A program made the translations under genes and the position numbers. A DNA stretch of 9,062 nt from Bacteroidota bacterium (GTDB taxonomy: Bacteria; Bacteroidota; Ignavibacteria; Tepidaquicellales; Tepidaquicellaceae): assembly GCA_003519545.1 (NCBI GenBank), contig DOWN01000340.1:1-9062 (forward strand). Direction: 5' to 3'. The notes beneath the pieces were generated by a model. It was not told the origin of the DNA. It did no database searches and saw only the letters and a program-made list of their open reading frames with translations. Numbering within the stretch: the stretch's first letter is position 1; each line of letters begins with the position of its first letter. Shown piece after piece: positions 1 through 8,190 of this stretch.

Positions 1-702
1 AATTATACCTCTGCTTGAATTAATAACAAAACAATCATTTTTTATATTTTTAATTAAATTTTCCAAATCATTATTCTGTGCACCGATACCAGGAATTAAT
101 AATGAAACATTTTTATTTTTCCGAGTGAATTTATTTATTTCCTTAGGATAATTGGCACCAAATACAAACCCGATATTATCAGCCCACTTCATAGATTTTT
201 CTATGATTACTTCATATAAAAATTTATTTCCGGTTTTTAATTTTTGAAAATCTTTGCTACCTCTGTTTGAAGTGAGTGCAAGAAGATAAACATATTTATC
301 TTTCATTTTAAAAAAAGGTTCTACCGCATCAATTCCCATATATGGAGAAATTGTTATAGCATCAAAATTTAATTTTCCCAAATGATAATCTGCATAATAC
401 TGTGCTGAATTGTCAATATCTCCCCTTTTAGCATCTGAGATAAAAACATTTCTGTCATTAAATAATTTTGAAAGTTTTTCAAGAGTTTCGTAACCGTAAG
501 ATGATTCATAAAAAGCCACGTTAATTTTATATCCGGTTACGAATTGAGAAGTAAGATTTATAATTCTTTTATTAAACTCAAAAACTGGATTTTTATATTT
601 TTTAAAAACTAAAGGAATTTTTTTAATATCAGTATCAAGTCCAATGACAACGTTAGACCTGTTTCTTTTTATGATTTTTTTTAACTTAGATATATAATCC
701 AT
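1..702 (-). CDS. pyrF: Orotidine 5'-phosphate decarboxylase (subfamily 2), 3' end cut by window
   Basis: The product converts orotidine 5'-monophosphate to UMP, the last step of de novo pyrimidine synthesis, in the cytoplasm. The frame is open for 234 codons from an ATG one base after the dcd stop (TAATATG) to the window edge. The catalytic D-x-K-x-x-D is present in SDAKRGDI (D90, K92, D95). The N-terminal GLDTD (21-25), GYKIN (57-61, substrate lysine K59), TISPYMG, FGANYP and PGIGAQ (204-209) follow in the order expected of the TIM barrel, and SSRGII at 229-234 supplies the phosphate-binding arginine R231. Motif style and N-terminal layout fit the longer subfamily-2 enzymes (roughly 270 residues in my recollection), so only a short C-terminal part should be missing. 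No Shine-Dalgarno sequence is evident. Translation is probably coupled to dcd, another pyrimidine gene. The protein is rich in Lys, Asn and Ile, like purN. Confidence 0.93.
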   Translation of the reverse strand, partial: MDYISKLKKIIKRNRSNVVIGLDTDIKKIPLVFKKYKNPVFEFNKRIINLTSQFVTGYKINVAFYESSYGYETLEKLSKLFNDRNVFISDAKRGDIDNSAQYYADYHLGKLNFDAITISPYMGIDAVEPFFKMKDKYVYLLALTSNRGSKDFQKLKTGNKFLYEVIIEKSMKWADNIGFVFGANYPKEINKFTRKNKNVSLLIPGIGAQNNDLENLIKNIKNDCFVINSSRGII

Positions 703-703
703 A

Positions 704-1240
704 TTAGAATTTATTTTTCCACATCATTGATTCAACCGGTTTAGGTGTTTTCTTGTTATACTTTGCTGATTTCTTTTTATCATAAGGAGTTAAAACTTCA
801 CCCTCAACCAGGAAATAAATTAACTGCCCTATCGGCATACCAGCATAAATTCTGACAGGTTGTTTTACAGATATTTCAAGTGTCCAGTTATTCTTAAAAC
901 CTACATCCCCTTTGCCCGCAGTTGCGTGTATATCAATACCTAATCTGCCCACACTTGATTTACCTTCGAGAAAAGGAACGTAGTTCAAAGTTTCTGTATA
1001 TTCAGCGGTTACACCGAGATATAATTTTGTAGGTAAAAGTGTATATCCTTCTTTTGGAATTTTGAAGTGTGTAATTTTATTATGCTTTTTGGCATCTAAA
1101 ATTTCTTCATCATAAACGGAAAGCCACTCTCCAAGATGAACGTCATAACTGTTAGAACCTAAATTTGATCTGTTAAAGGGTTTAATAACAATATTTTTGT
1201 TTTTTATTTCCTCTAATATTTTTTTGTCTGATAATATCAT
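704..1240 (-). CDS. dcd: dCTP deaminase (possibly bifunctional dCTP deaminase/dUTPase)
   Basis: This 178-residue enzyme deaminates dCTP to dUTP, feeding dUMP to thymidylate synthesis. It belongs to the trimeric dUTPase-like fold. Visible motifs are LGSNSYDVHLG (27-37), the nucleotide-binding LEGKSSVGRLG (91-101), HATAGKGDVGF (105-115) with D112, and WTLEI with the predicted catalytic glutamate E122. They are followed by AGMPIGQLIYF and a conserved C-terminal tail (AKYN near 159-162, then KPVESMMWKNKF). The reading frame is open for another 61 codons upstream, but that part is the shadow of rodA and does not resemble the family. The ATG at 1240 gives the typical MILSDK start and overlaps the rodA stop as ATGA, which suggests translational coupling. 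The TAG and EGKSS/GRLG details recall bifunctional DCD-DUT enzymes more than the E. coli mono-functional one, so release of dUMP instead of dUTP is possible. Confidence 0.95.
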   Translation of the reverse strand: MILSDKKILEEIKNKNIVIKPFNRSNLGSNSYDVHLGEWLSVYDEEILDAKKHNKITHFKIPKEGYTLLPTKLYLGVTAEYTETLNYVPFLEGKSSVGRLGIDIHATAGKGDVGFKNNWTLEISVKQPVRIYAGMPIGQLIYFLVEGEVLTPYDKKKSAKYNKKTPKPVESMMWKNKF

Positions 1241-2463
1241 ATATATATATTTCTGTTTCTGTAAGCGTTCATTGCAATACCTATCATTATCATAAAAGAT
1301 AATAATGAAGATATTCCGTAACTGACTAATGGTAAAGGAATTCCGATAACGGGCATTATCCCGATTGTCATTCCGATATTTATAAATAAATGGAAAAGAA
1401 AAATTGATGCAAAACCTATACAACAGATTCCGAGAAATCTGTTCTTACAAAGGTAAGCATTATTGATTAATTTAAAAATTAATATACAGTATAATAAAAT
1501 TATAATTAATGCACCGAGAAATCCAAATTCTTCTCCTATCATACAGAAAATAAAATCGGTCCATTGTTCCGGTATAAACTTAAGTTGGGTTTGTGTTCCC
1601 TGCAAAAATCCTTTACCCCAAAATCCACCTGAGCCGATTGCAACTTTGGATTGAATCACATTATAACCGCTGCCGAGTGGATCAGTTGTAGGATCAAATA
1701 CTGCCATAATTCTTTTTTGCTGATATGGTGCAAGTTTATTATAAGCATATTCAGTTCCGAAACCTACTCCTATATTTATCAAGATCAAAACTGACGTAAG
1801 TATATAATTCCGTTTTAAAAAGAATAATCCTATCCCGAGCAATCCCACAGCGATAAAAAAATAAATTTCACCGAAGAAAGATGCCAGAGCAATAATTACA
1901 GGAGATACGATAGCAATAATCCAATATGGAGAGAGACCTGCCCAGAAAAAAACCGGGATTATAAATGACATAAATACCAGAGCCGTTCCCATATCAGGTT
2001 GTCTCATAATTAAAAAAACAGGGAGTGCAATTATCAACACTGCAATTGCAAAGTTTTTTAAATTATTCAGTTTATTCTCATTCTCATCATTTGAAAGAAA
2101 TGATGCTAATGCCATAATTGTAGTTAACTTAGCAAATTCAGAAGGTTGAATTCCAAAACCACCGACACTGAACCAACTTTTTTGTCCCGATATTTTTTTT
2201 CCAAAAAATAATACCAATATTAAGAGTAGTATCGAGAGTCCATATAAATAATAAGAAAATTTTATTAAAGTTTTAGGAGGGAGATATGTTACAACTAAAA
2301 GAATAACAAGAGAAATACCTGCAAATAAAAACTGACGGGAAAAATATGCAGAATGAGAATCTCCTGTATATGTCGCACTGTAAATAGCAGTTAAGCCAAC
2401 CGTTACAATTGAAATAGAAATCAGTAATAAAACAATATCAAATCTTTTAAAAAATTCTGACAT
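1237..2463 (-). CDS. rodA: Rod-shape SEDS peptidoglycan glycosyltransferase RodA
   Basis: RodA is an integral membrane enzyme that polymerises lipid II into glycan strands during cell elongation, working as a pair with PBP2. The 408 residues are mostly hydrophobic, consistent with the ten-helix SEDS fold. Family motifs are QPSEFAKL (106-113), QPDMGTAL (155-162), the extracellular-loop signature YQQKR...FDPTTDPLGSGYN (247-268), and PEQWTDFIF (298-306), whose D303 matches the catalytic aspartate of RodA. The C-terminal part has GMTIGIMPVIGIPLPLVSYG (364-383). SEDS paralogues include FtsW and SpoVE. The choice of RodA rests on the neighbouring mreBCD and mrdA and on the PEQWTDFIF style. It starts with ATG one base after the mrdA stop (TAATATG), without a visible Shine-Dalgarno sequence, and its stop overlaps the dcd start. 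Its last codons form an (AT)6 tract. Confidence 0.96.
   Translation of the reverse strand: MSEFFKRFDIVLLLISISIVTVGLTAIYSATYTGDSHSAYFSRQFLFAGISLVILLVVTYLPPKTLIKFSYYLYGLSILLLILVLFFGKKISGQKSWFSVGGFGIQPSEFAKLTTIMALASFLSNDENENKLNNLKNFAIAVLIIALPVFLIMRQPDMGTALVFMSFIIPVFFWAGLSPYWIIAIVSPVIIALASFFGEIYFFIAVGLLGIGLFFLKRNYILTSVLILINIGVGFGTEYAYNKLAPYQQKRIMAVFDPTTDPLGSGYNVIQSKVAIGSGGFWGKGFLQGTQTQLKFIPEQWTDFIFCMIGEEFGFLGALIIILLYCILIFKLINNAYLCKNRFLGICCIGFASIFLFHLFINIGMTIGIMPVIGIPLPLVSYGISSLLSFMIMIGIAMNAYRNRNIYI
1239..1250. repeat. (AT)6 dinucleotide tract across the rodA end and dcd start
   Basis: Six uninterrupted AT units encode the last residues of RodA (Ile-Tyr-Ile) and run into the overlapping TGA stop and ATG start of dcd. 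The tract is short. Gain or loss of one unit would move the rodA stop out of frame and change the distance between the rodA reading frame and the dcd start. Whether it varies cannot be told from one sequence. Confidence 0.8.
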
Positions 2464-2464
2464 A

Positions 2465-4255
2465 TTAATCTACAGTTTGAAAAATTTTTACACCTTCTTC
2501 ATCAAATGAATCAATAGAATTACCGCTTAAATATCTCACCATTACAGCAGCAGCAAGTGGAGCAGCAAACTGTGCACCCCATCCTGCATTTTCACCTAAA
2601 ACACAAATAGCAATTTTTGGATCTTCATAAGGTGCATATCCTACAAACCATGAGTGATTATTTCCTTGAGTCTGTGCAGTTCCTGTTTTACCTGCTAATG
2701 TATATAAACTGTTTTTAATTCCTTTTGCTGTTCCGTTTCCGTTAACAACGAGATACATACCTTTTTTGATTGCATCATACCATTTTTGTGGAAAATCAAT
2801 TTTGGTAGTTTTGAATGAAGGATAAATTTCTTCTTTTGTGTTTGAATTAACAATTTTTCTTACGAAGTGAGGAGTTGTATATAAACCGTCCATCGCAATA
2901 GCGGAAGTATATGCAACCATCTGAACAGGCGTTACACCTAGTTCTCCTTGTCCGATTCCTAAACTAACAATAAATCCCTGAGTCCATTTACCAACACCAT
3001 AAACCTTGTTATAATATTCAACTGAAGGTAATCTACCGGGAAGTTCATCAGAGATATCAATTCCTGTTTTTTTACCAAATCCAAACATTGCACTGTATTT
3101 ATGATAATTATCCAATCCCATTTGCAATGCAAGTTTATAGAAAAAGGTATTTGCAGAAACTTCTAATGCTCTTGTAATATTAATAGAACCATAAGCACCG
3201 TGATCTCCAAATGACCTACCGCCATATACAAATGAACCTGGACAACTGATGAGTGAAGTTGTTGTGATATCTCCGGAGGCAAGTCCTGCAAGTCCCATCA
3301 TCATTTTCCATGTTGAACCCGGAGGATAATTTGTCATAGTTACTCTGTTAAATAAAGGTTTATCTTTATCTGTCATTAATGCAGATAAAATTTTTGGATC
3401 TGTAGGTCCTGAAAAAACGTTGAGATCAAAATCAGGTTTTGAAACCATACAGAGAATTTCTCCGGTCTTTGGATCCATCGCAATTACAGCACCTCTTTTA
3501 TTATTCATCAATGATTCCGCATATTCCTGAAGTTGTGCATCTATCGATAAATAAATATCAGAACCATTTACCGGTTTTATATCATCTCTTCCGTCATTGA
3601 CACTTCCTATTTCTCTTCCCTTCACATCAACATTGACAAATTCATAACCTTTTTCACCTCTTAAATAATCTTCATAAGTTTTTTCTAAACCTTTCACACC
3701 AATTAAATCACCTTGTTTATAATAATCCCCAATCTGGTTGGCAAGTTGTTTTTCCGAAATTTCTTTTACGTATCCGAAAATATGTGAAGCCCTGAATTTA
3801 TCGCTATATAATCTTAAAGATTCTACCTGATAATCCACTCCGTTTAAATGTTTTTCATTCTCAGCAATATATGCAATAGTTTTAAAATCAACATCACGTT
3901 TAATTCTCTGAGGATTAAATCTGTTAGTTCCTTTTATCTTCGCAAGTTCTTCCCTGAGTTTATCTTCAGGAATTCCAAGCAATAAAGAAACTTCCGCATA
4001 CTTAGTAGTATCAAATTCGTTTGGTGTAATTGTTACCGTATAGGTTGGTCTGTTATCAACAACAATCTGATTGTTCCTGTCAAACATCAGTCCTCTGGCA
4101 GGAGTTATTGTAATAGTTTTAACCGCATTTTTCTGAGACTCTCTACCATATTCTTCCTGATTTAATAACTGAAGTTGTACAAGTCTTACAATCAATAAGA
4201 TTGCAATCAGACCGCACACCCCAAATAGAATAAGTTTTTTAGTTAAAAGTCCCAT
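2465..4255 (-). CDS. mrdA: Penicillin-binding protein 2 (elongation-specific transpeptidase)
   Basis: PBP2 is a class B transpeptidase that cross-links peptidoglycan in the elongasome and activates RodA. The 596-residue protein has one N-terminal membrane anchor (about 7-29), then the dimerisation/pedestal region starting with PARGLMFDRN (52-61), then the penicillin-binding domain. All three catalytic motifs are intact: SxxK as PPGSTWK (nucleophile S314, K317), SxN as SAN (367-369), and KTG in AGKTGTAQ (K523-G525). The pattern of DPKTGEILCMVSKPDFD (261-277) and SLGIGQGE (431-438) is typical of class B PBPs. FtsI is the main alternative, but the position between mreD and rodA argues strongly for PBP2. 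It is slightly shorter than the E. coli protein and lacks a long C-terminal tail. Its ATG overlaps the mreD stop by one base (TAATG), which suggests coupled translation. Confidence 0.96.
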   Translation of the reverse strand: MGLLTKKLILFGVCGLIAILLIVRLVQLQLLNQEEYGRESQKNAVKTITITPARGLMFDRNNQIVVDNRPTYTVTITPNEFDTTKYAEVSLLLGIPEDKLREELAKIKGTNRFNPQRIKRDVDFKTIAYIAENEKHLNGVDYQVESLRLYSDKFRASHIFGYVKEISEKQLANQIGDYYKQGDLIGVKGLEKTYEDYLRGEKGYEFVNVDVKGREIGSVNDGRDDIKPVNGSDIYLSIDAQLQEYAESLMNNKRGAVIAMDPKTGEILCMVSKPDFDLNVFSGPTDPKILSALMTDKDKPLFNRVTMTNYPPGSTWKMMMGLAGLASGDITTTSLISCPGSFVYGGRSFGDHGAYGSINITRALEVSANTFFYKLALQMGLDNYHKYSAMFGFGKKTGIDISDELPGRLPSVEYYNKVYGVGKWTQGFIVSLGIGQGELGVTPVQMVAYTSAIAMDGLYTTPHFVRKIVNSNTKEEIYPSFKTTKIDFPQKWYDAIKKGMYLVVNGNGTAKGIKNSLYTLAGKTGTAQTQGNNHSWFVGYAPYEDPKIAICVLGENAGWGAQFAAPLAAAVMVRYLSGNSIDSFDEEGVKIFQTVD

Positions 4256-4755
4256 TACGCTAATTTTTCAGTTTCTTTCCGTTTTGGTAAAAATACAAAA
4301 ATAAGACTGATTAAAGTTGTATAAGTAGTTGAAGTAAGTACAAGTTTAAAAAATATATCACCGAAACTCAATGTTACACCTTGTGAAAAAATCATAAAAT
4401 AAATAAAATTGCAAAGCAAAGTTACAGGAAAAACTACAATAAGAAAATTAAACTTCTCTAAAAATTTATCATCTTCCTGTCTGTAAAAATAGCCCGCAGT
4501 AAATCCTGAAATAGTATAACATAATGCACTCAAACCTACAAATGATCCGCTGATAAAATCAAGTATCAAACCTGCGAGAAATCCAAACACTGCACCTTCC
4601 ACATGCCCGTTTTTCACTCCGATATATATTATCATTATAACAATTATATCGGGAGTAATATTATATGAGGAAATTGAAATTAACCATACAACTGATTTTT
4701 GTAAAAAAATTAAAACAAGTAAAATTCCAAAATATTTCAGGTAATTTATCAGCAA
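4255..4755 (-). CDS. mreD: Rod shape-determining membrane protein MreD
   Basis: This 166-residue, very hydrophobic protein has about five or six predicted membrane segments (near 5-28, 33-49, 52-68, 72-91, 103-124 and 133-156). It is the small integral membrane partner of MreC in the elongasome. MreD is poorly conserved, but the PDIIVI (35-40), GHVEGAVFGFLAGLILD (50-66) and GLSALCYTISGF stretches match the usual family pattern of a TPD motif followed by G-x-x-x-G-rich helices. Position between mreC and mrdA supports the call. The start is TTG: an in-frame TGA lies two codons before it, and the first in-frame ATG is about 40 codons in, which would remove the first helix. CTG, the next codon, is the only close alternative. 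The gap to mreC is 7 bases and the stop overlaps mrdA. Confidence 0.9.
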   Translation of the reverse strand: MLINYLKYFGILLVLIFLQKSVVWLISISSYNITPDIIVIMIIYIGVKNGHVEGAVFGFLAGLILDFISGSFVGLSALCYTISGFTAGYFYRQEDDKFLEKFNFLIVVFPVTLLCNFIYFMIFSQGVTLSFGDIFFKLVLTSTTYTTLISLIFVFLPKRKETEKLA

Positions 4756-4762
4756 ATATCAG

Positions 4763-5599
4763 TTATTGTTTTGAATTTAAAAATATCTTTTCAAGTTCCG
4801 CTCTTTCTTTATCCGGAAGATATTTTAAAACGAAAACTTCTTCAAGCGTTTTGAAATTGACAACAGGTTGAATAACAATTTTTTTAAACAGGTTATCAAG
4901 ATTTCCTTCTTCCAATACACTTCCGACAGGTATGCCTGCGGGAAAATTATTACTGTATTCAGAAGTAATGATCATATCACCTGTTTTTACATCCGCACTT
5001 TTTGGAACATTAGTCATTAATAAATTACCTGTTCCGTCGTAATTTAAAATTCCGTCAACTCTTGACCGCTGATCTTTGACGGTGAGTTTTAAATCTTTAT
5101 TATATAGAATCTGAACGATTGAATAGTTTCCGCTTAATGCAACAACTTTGCCGACTAAACCGTCATCTGTAATTACCGGCATATTTAACCTGACACTGTC
5201 ATTGCTGCCTATATCAATGGTAATCGTATTTCTTGTTTGGATTAAACTTTTATTGACAATTTTAGCACTGACAACGCCAAGATTACTGTTTTCTTTAAGC
5301 CCTATTAACTTTGATAACCGAATATTTTCAAGTTTCGTTTCTTTTAAATAACTGATTTCGTTTGAAAGTTTAATATTAGTTTCTCTCAGATATTTATTTT
5401 CCTGTTCAATTTCAAAAATGTTAGGAATTGCAGATAAGCCGCTTTGAACAGTTCCGAATGCTCCAATGGCGAAAGCCCTCAAAAATCTGATTTGAGAATT
5501 ATCGTTTGAAAATAATAATATTAACGAGATTATAACAAGGAGAGTAAGAATTAAATATTCTTTTAATGAAAAAATTATTTCACCAAAATTTTTCTTCAA
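4763..5599 (-). CDS. mreC: Cell shape-determining protein MreC
   Basis: MreC is a periplasm-facing scaffold that binds PBP2 and helps activate the elongasome. The 278 residues show a short cytoplasmic N-terminus, one membrane helix (about 14-31), a coiled coil (about 62-100, EQENKYLRETNIKLSNEI and onward), then the two-barrel beta domain. The beta domain carries the family hallmarks MPVITDDGLVGKV (140-152) and VKTGDMIITS...NNFPAGIPVGSV (204-228). The length is in the normal range. The start is TTG at 5599: an in-frame TAA lies three codons upstream, leaving only TTG or the adjacent CTG, and starting here keeps the charged N-terminus and the membrane anchor. It lies 14 bases after mreB and 7 before mreD, without a clear Shine-Dalgarno sequence. 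Confidence 0.95.
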   Translation of the reverse strand: MKKNFGEIIFSLKEYLILTLLVIISLILLFSNDNSQIRFLRAFAIGAFGTVQSGLSAIPNIFEIEQENKYLRETNIKLSNEISYLKETKLENIRLSKLIGLKENSNLGVVSAKIVNKSLIQTRNTITIDIGSNDSVRLNMPVITDDGLVGKVVALSGNYSIVQILYNKDLKLTVKDQRSRVDGILNYDGTGNLLMTNVPKSADVKTGDMIITSEYSNNFPAGIPVGSVLEEGNLDNLFKKIVIQPVVNFKTLEEVFVLKYLPDKERAELEKIFLNSKQ

Positions 5600-5613
5600 C
5601 AGTTTTTAAATTT

Positions 5614-6630
5614 TTATCTTCTTAAAGTAACTTTAGAATATTTTTCAAGTTCTTCAAGAACTTTACCTGTACCTCTGACAACAGCAGTTAAAGGATCATC
5701 CGCAACATGAACAGGGACACCTGTTTCAACAGTAATTCTTTGATCCAGACCTTTTATTAAAGCACCGCCACCGGTGAGAAATATTCCTCTTTGTAAAATA
5801 TCCGAAGCCAATTCAGGTGCTGTGCTTTCGAGTGCCACATTTACCGCTTCTACCATTAACTTAATAGTGCCTTCCATCGCTTCTCTTATTTCGATTGAAC
5901 TTATTTCAGTTTCTTTAGGTAATCCGCTAACTAAGTCTCTTCCTTTTACCTGAATAATCTGCTCTTCCGGCAGTGGCATTGCAGAGCCAACTTCCATTTT
6001 AATCTTTTCGGCAGTTCTCGGACCTATATCAATATTCTGAAAAGATTTAAAATATCTTCTGATAGATTCAGTAAGTTCATCACCTGCAATTCTTATAGAT
6101 TTATTTGTTGCAATTCTTGAAAGAGAAATTACTGCAATTTCAGTGGTTCCACCGCCAATATCAATAATCATATTTCCAACCGGTTCCATAACATCAAGAC
6201 CAATACCGATAGCGGCAGACATAGGTTCAGTAATAAGGAAAACCTCCTTTGCTCCTGCATGCTCAGCAGTATCTCTAACGGCACGTTTTTCAACTTCTGT
6301 TATTCCGCTTGGAACACAGATAACAATTTTTCTTGCAGGGACAAAATTTTTGCTGATTTGTTTTATAAACATACTCAGCATTTTTTCTGCAATTTCAAAA
6401 TCAGCAATAACACCATCTTTTAATGGTCTTATAGTTTCATATCCTCTTGGTGTTCTGCCTTCCTGAATTTTGGCATCATCACCTATAGCAAGAACTTTTT
6501 TAGTTTCTAAATCATAAGTAACATAAGAAGGTTGATTCAGGATGATACCTTTTCCTCTCATATAGATTAAGGTATTTGCAGTTCCCAAATCAATCGCTAA
6601 ATCATTGGAAAGCATTCCGAATAAAGGCAT
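5614..6630 (-). CDS. mreB: Actin-like rod shape-determining protein MreB
   Basis: MreB forms ATP-dependent antiparallel filaments on the inner face of the membrane and positions wall synthesis. The 338-residue length is normal. Actin-fold nucleotide motifs are in order: phosphate-1 DLGTANT (14-20), connect-1 region with VPSGITEVEKRAV (107-118), ITEPMSAAIG (133-142) with the predicted catalytic E135, phosphate-2 DIGGGTTEIAV (157-167), GDELTESI (183-190), and the adenosine motif LTGGGALIKG (285-294). The N-terminal MPLFGMLS before the first strand resembles the short membrane-touching start of many MreB proteins. The ATG is preceded by AAAGGAAAA, the clearest Shine-Dalgarno sequence in the window, in a 39-base gap after purH. 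This suggests strong, independent translation at the head of the shape block. Codon use and residues are visibly less AT-biased than in purN or pyrF, in line with a conserved, well-expressed protein. Confidence 0.98.
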   Translation of the reverse strand: MPLFGMLSNDLAIDLGTANTLIYMRGKGIILNQPSYVTYDLETKKVLAIGDDAKIQEGRTPRGYETIRPLKDGVIADFEIAEKMLSMFIKQISKNFVPARKIVICVPSGITEVEKRAVRDTAEHAGAKEVFLITEPMSAAIGIGLDVMEPVGNMIIDIGGGTTEIAVISLSRIATNKSIRIAGDELTESIRRYFKSFQNIDIGPRTAEKIKMEVGSAMPLPEEQIIQVKGRDLVSGLPKETEISSIEIREAMEGTIKLMVEAVNVALESTAPELASDILQRGIFLTGGGALIKGLDQRITVETGVPVHVADDPLTAVVRGTGKVLEELEKYSKVTLRR

Positions 6631-6635
6631 TTTAA

Positions 6636-6644
6636 TTTTCCTTT
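6636..6644 (-). promoter_or_regulatory. Shine-Dalgarno sequence of mreB
   Basis: AAAGGAAAA lies upstream of the mreB ATG, with nine bases between its GG and the start codon. It stands out because the other genes in the window have weak or no Shine-Dalgarno sequences. I found no TAnnTTTG promoter element in the 39-base purH-mreB gap or just before it. Confidence 0.65.
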
Positions 6645-6669
6645 GGGGTTAAAATTGATTAAAAATTTA

Positions 6670-8190
6670 TTAATGTTTGAAATGTCTTACGCCTGACAGT
6701 GCCATAATTAAACCGGATTTATTTGCTGTTTCAATTACTTCAGGATCGCGTACAGAACCTCCCGGCTGAACAATAGCAACTGCACCTGTTTTAATGATTT
6801 GCTCCACTCCGTCGGAAAACGGAAAAAATGCATCAGAAGAAACTACACTTCCTTTTAAATCATTATTGTAATGTGAAGCTTTCATAATGGCAATTTTGGT
6901 AGATTCAATTCTGGAAGGCTGTCCACCGCCAATGCCAAGTGTTTTTTTATTTTTAACAAAACAAATTGAATTTGATTTGATATGTTTCACAACCTTGGTT
7001 GAGAAATACATATCTTCAAGTATATTCTCGTCAGGTTTTTTTTCAGTTACAATTCTTAAATCAAGTTTATCATAAACGATATTGTCTTTATCCTGGACTA
7101 AATATCCGCCGAAAATTTTTCTTAACTCTGATTTTTCTTCAGAAAATTTAAATTCAATTAATCTTCTGTTTTTCTTCTGATTTAAAAGTTCAAATGCATC
7201 AGGATCAAATCCCGGTGCGGCTAAAATTTCAAAAAACAATTTATTAACTTCTTGTGAAGTTTTAAAGTCAATAATTTTATTAAATATTAAAATTCCGCCA
7301 AACGGACTGTCAGTATCGGTACTGAAAGCATTCAAATATGCCTCTGTTAAATTTTCCGCACTTGCCACTCCGCAAGGATTTCCGTGTTTGATAATTGCAC
7401 AAGTCGGCTCATTCTCCTTGAATTCATTGATTAAACCGTAAGCAGAATCTAAATCAAGAAGATTATTATATGATAATTCTTTTCCTCCTTTAACACTAAA
7501 AATTTCATCAAAATTTTCTTTATATAAAGTTGATGTCTGATGAGGATTTTCACCGTATCTTAAGATTTGTGGATTTTTTAAAATTACAACTTTTTCTTTT
7601 TCACTTACACTGTTAAAATAATCTGAAATAGTCTTATCATAATTCGAAATATATTCAAATGCTTTGCTTGCCAAACTTCTGTTGAAATTTTCTGAAATAT
7701 TATTTCCGGAATTTTGTAATTCATTCGTGAGTAAATTATATTGATTGACACTATGAATTACCGATACAGATTTATAATTTTTTGCTGCGGCTCTTATTAA
7801 AGATACTCCTCCAATATCAATTTCTTCTATAATTTCCTTTTCAGTTACATTCGGTTTTTCAATTGTTTCTTTAAACGGATAAAGATTAACAACGACTAGA
7901 TCAATTGATGATATGTTAAGATTTGAAAGTTCCGATAAATGTTGATCATTTTCTTTATCCGCTAAAATTCCTCCAAAAATATTCGGATGTAAAGTTTTTA
8001 CTCTTCCGTTTAATATTTCAGGAAATCTTGTGAATTCAATTATTGACCTTACTTTAATTCCATTTTCTATAAGTAGGTTATATGTTCCTCCTGTTGAAAT
8101 AATTTCAATATCAAATGATGCCAATTTTTTAGCAAATTCAACTACACCTGTTTTATTATAAACACTTATTAATGCTCTGCTAATCTTCAA
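6670..8190 (-). CDS. purH: Bifunctional AICAR transformylase / IMP cyclohydrolase PurH
   Basis: PurH carries out the last two steps of de novo IMP synthesis: formylation of AICAR by 10-formyl-tetrahydrofolate, then ring closure. The 506 residues have the usual two domains. The N-terminal MGS-like cyclohydrolase domain shows RALISVYNKTG (5-15), STGGT (32-36), GRVKTLHPNIFGGIL (62-76) and DIGGVSLIRAAAKN (125-138). The C-terminal transformylase domain shows LRYGENPHQ (210-218), the catalytic Lys-His pair in KHGNPCGVA (K268, H269), SDAFFPFSDGVEQ (452-464), PGGSVRDPEVIE (476-487) and the C-terminal GVRHFKH. The start is TTG at 8190. The frame is closed by TAA seven codons upstream, no ATG lies between, and the next residues match the family N-terminus. 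The first 11 bases overlap the end of purN, which suggests coupling. Confidence 0.97.
   Translation of the reverse strand: MKISRALISVYNKTGVVEFAKKLASFDIEIISTGGTYNLLIENGIKVRSIIEFTRFPEILNGRVKTLHPNIFGGILADKENDQHLSELSNLNISSIDLVVVNLYPFKETIEKPNVTEKEIIEEIDIGGVSLIRAAAKNYKSVSVIHSVNQYNLLTNELQNSGNNISENFNRSLASKAFEYISNYDKTISDYFNSVSEKEKVVILKNPQILRYGENPHQTSTLYKENFDEIFSVKGGKELSYNNLLDLDSAYGLINEFKENEPTCAIIKHGNPCGVASAENLTEAYLNAFSTDTDSPFGGILIFNKIIDFKTSQEVNKLFFEILAAPGFDPDAFELLNQKKNRRLIEFKFSEEKSELRKIFGGYLVQDKDNIVYDKLDLRIVTEKKPDENILEDMYFSTKVVKHIKSNSICFVKNKKTLGIGGGQPSRIESTKIAIMKASHYNNDLKGSVVSSDAFFPFSDGVEQIIKTGAVAIVQPGGSVRDPEVIETANKSGLIMALSGVRHFKH

Noticed and set aside
1241..1423. An in-frame 61-codon N-terminal extension of dcd
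   Set aside because: It is the shadow of rodA in another frame, has no resemblance to dCTP deaminases, and the ATG at 1240 gives the family's normal start and an ATGA overlap.
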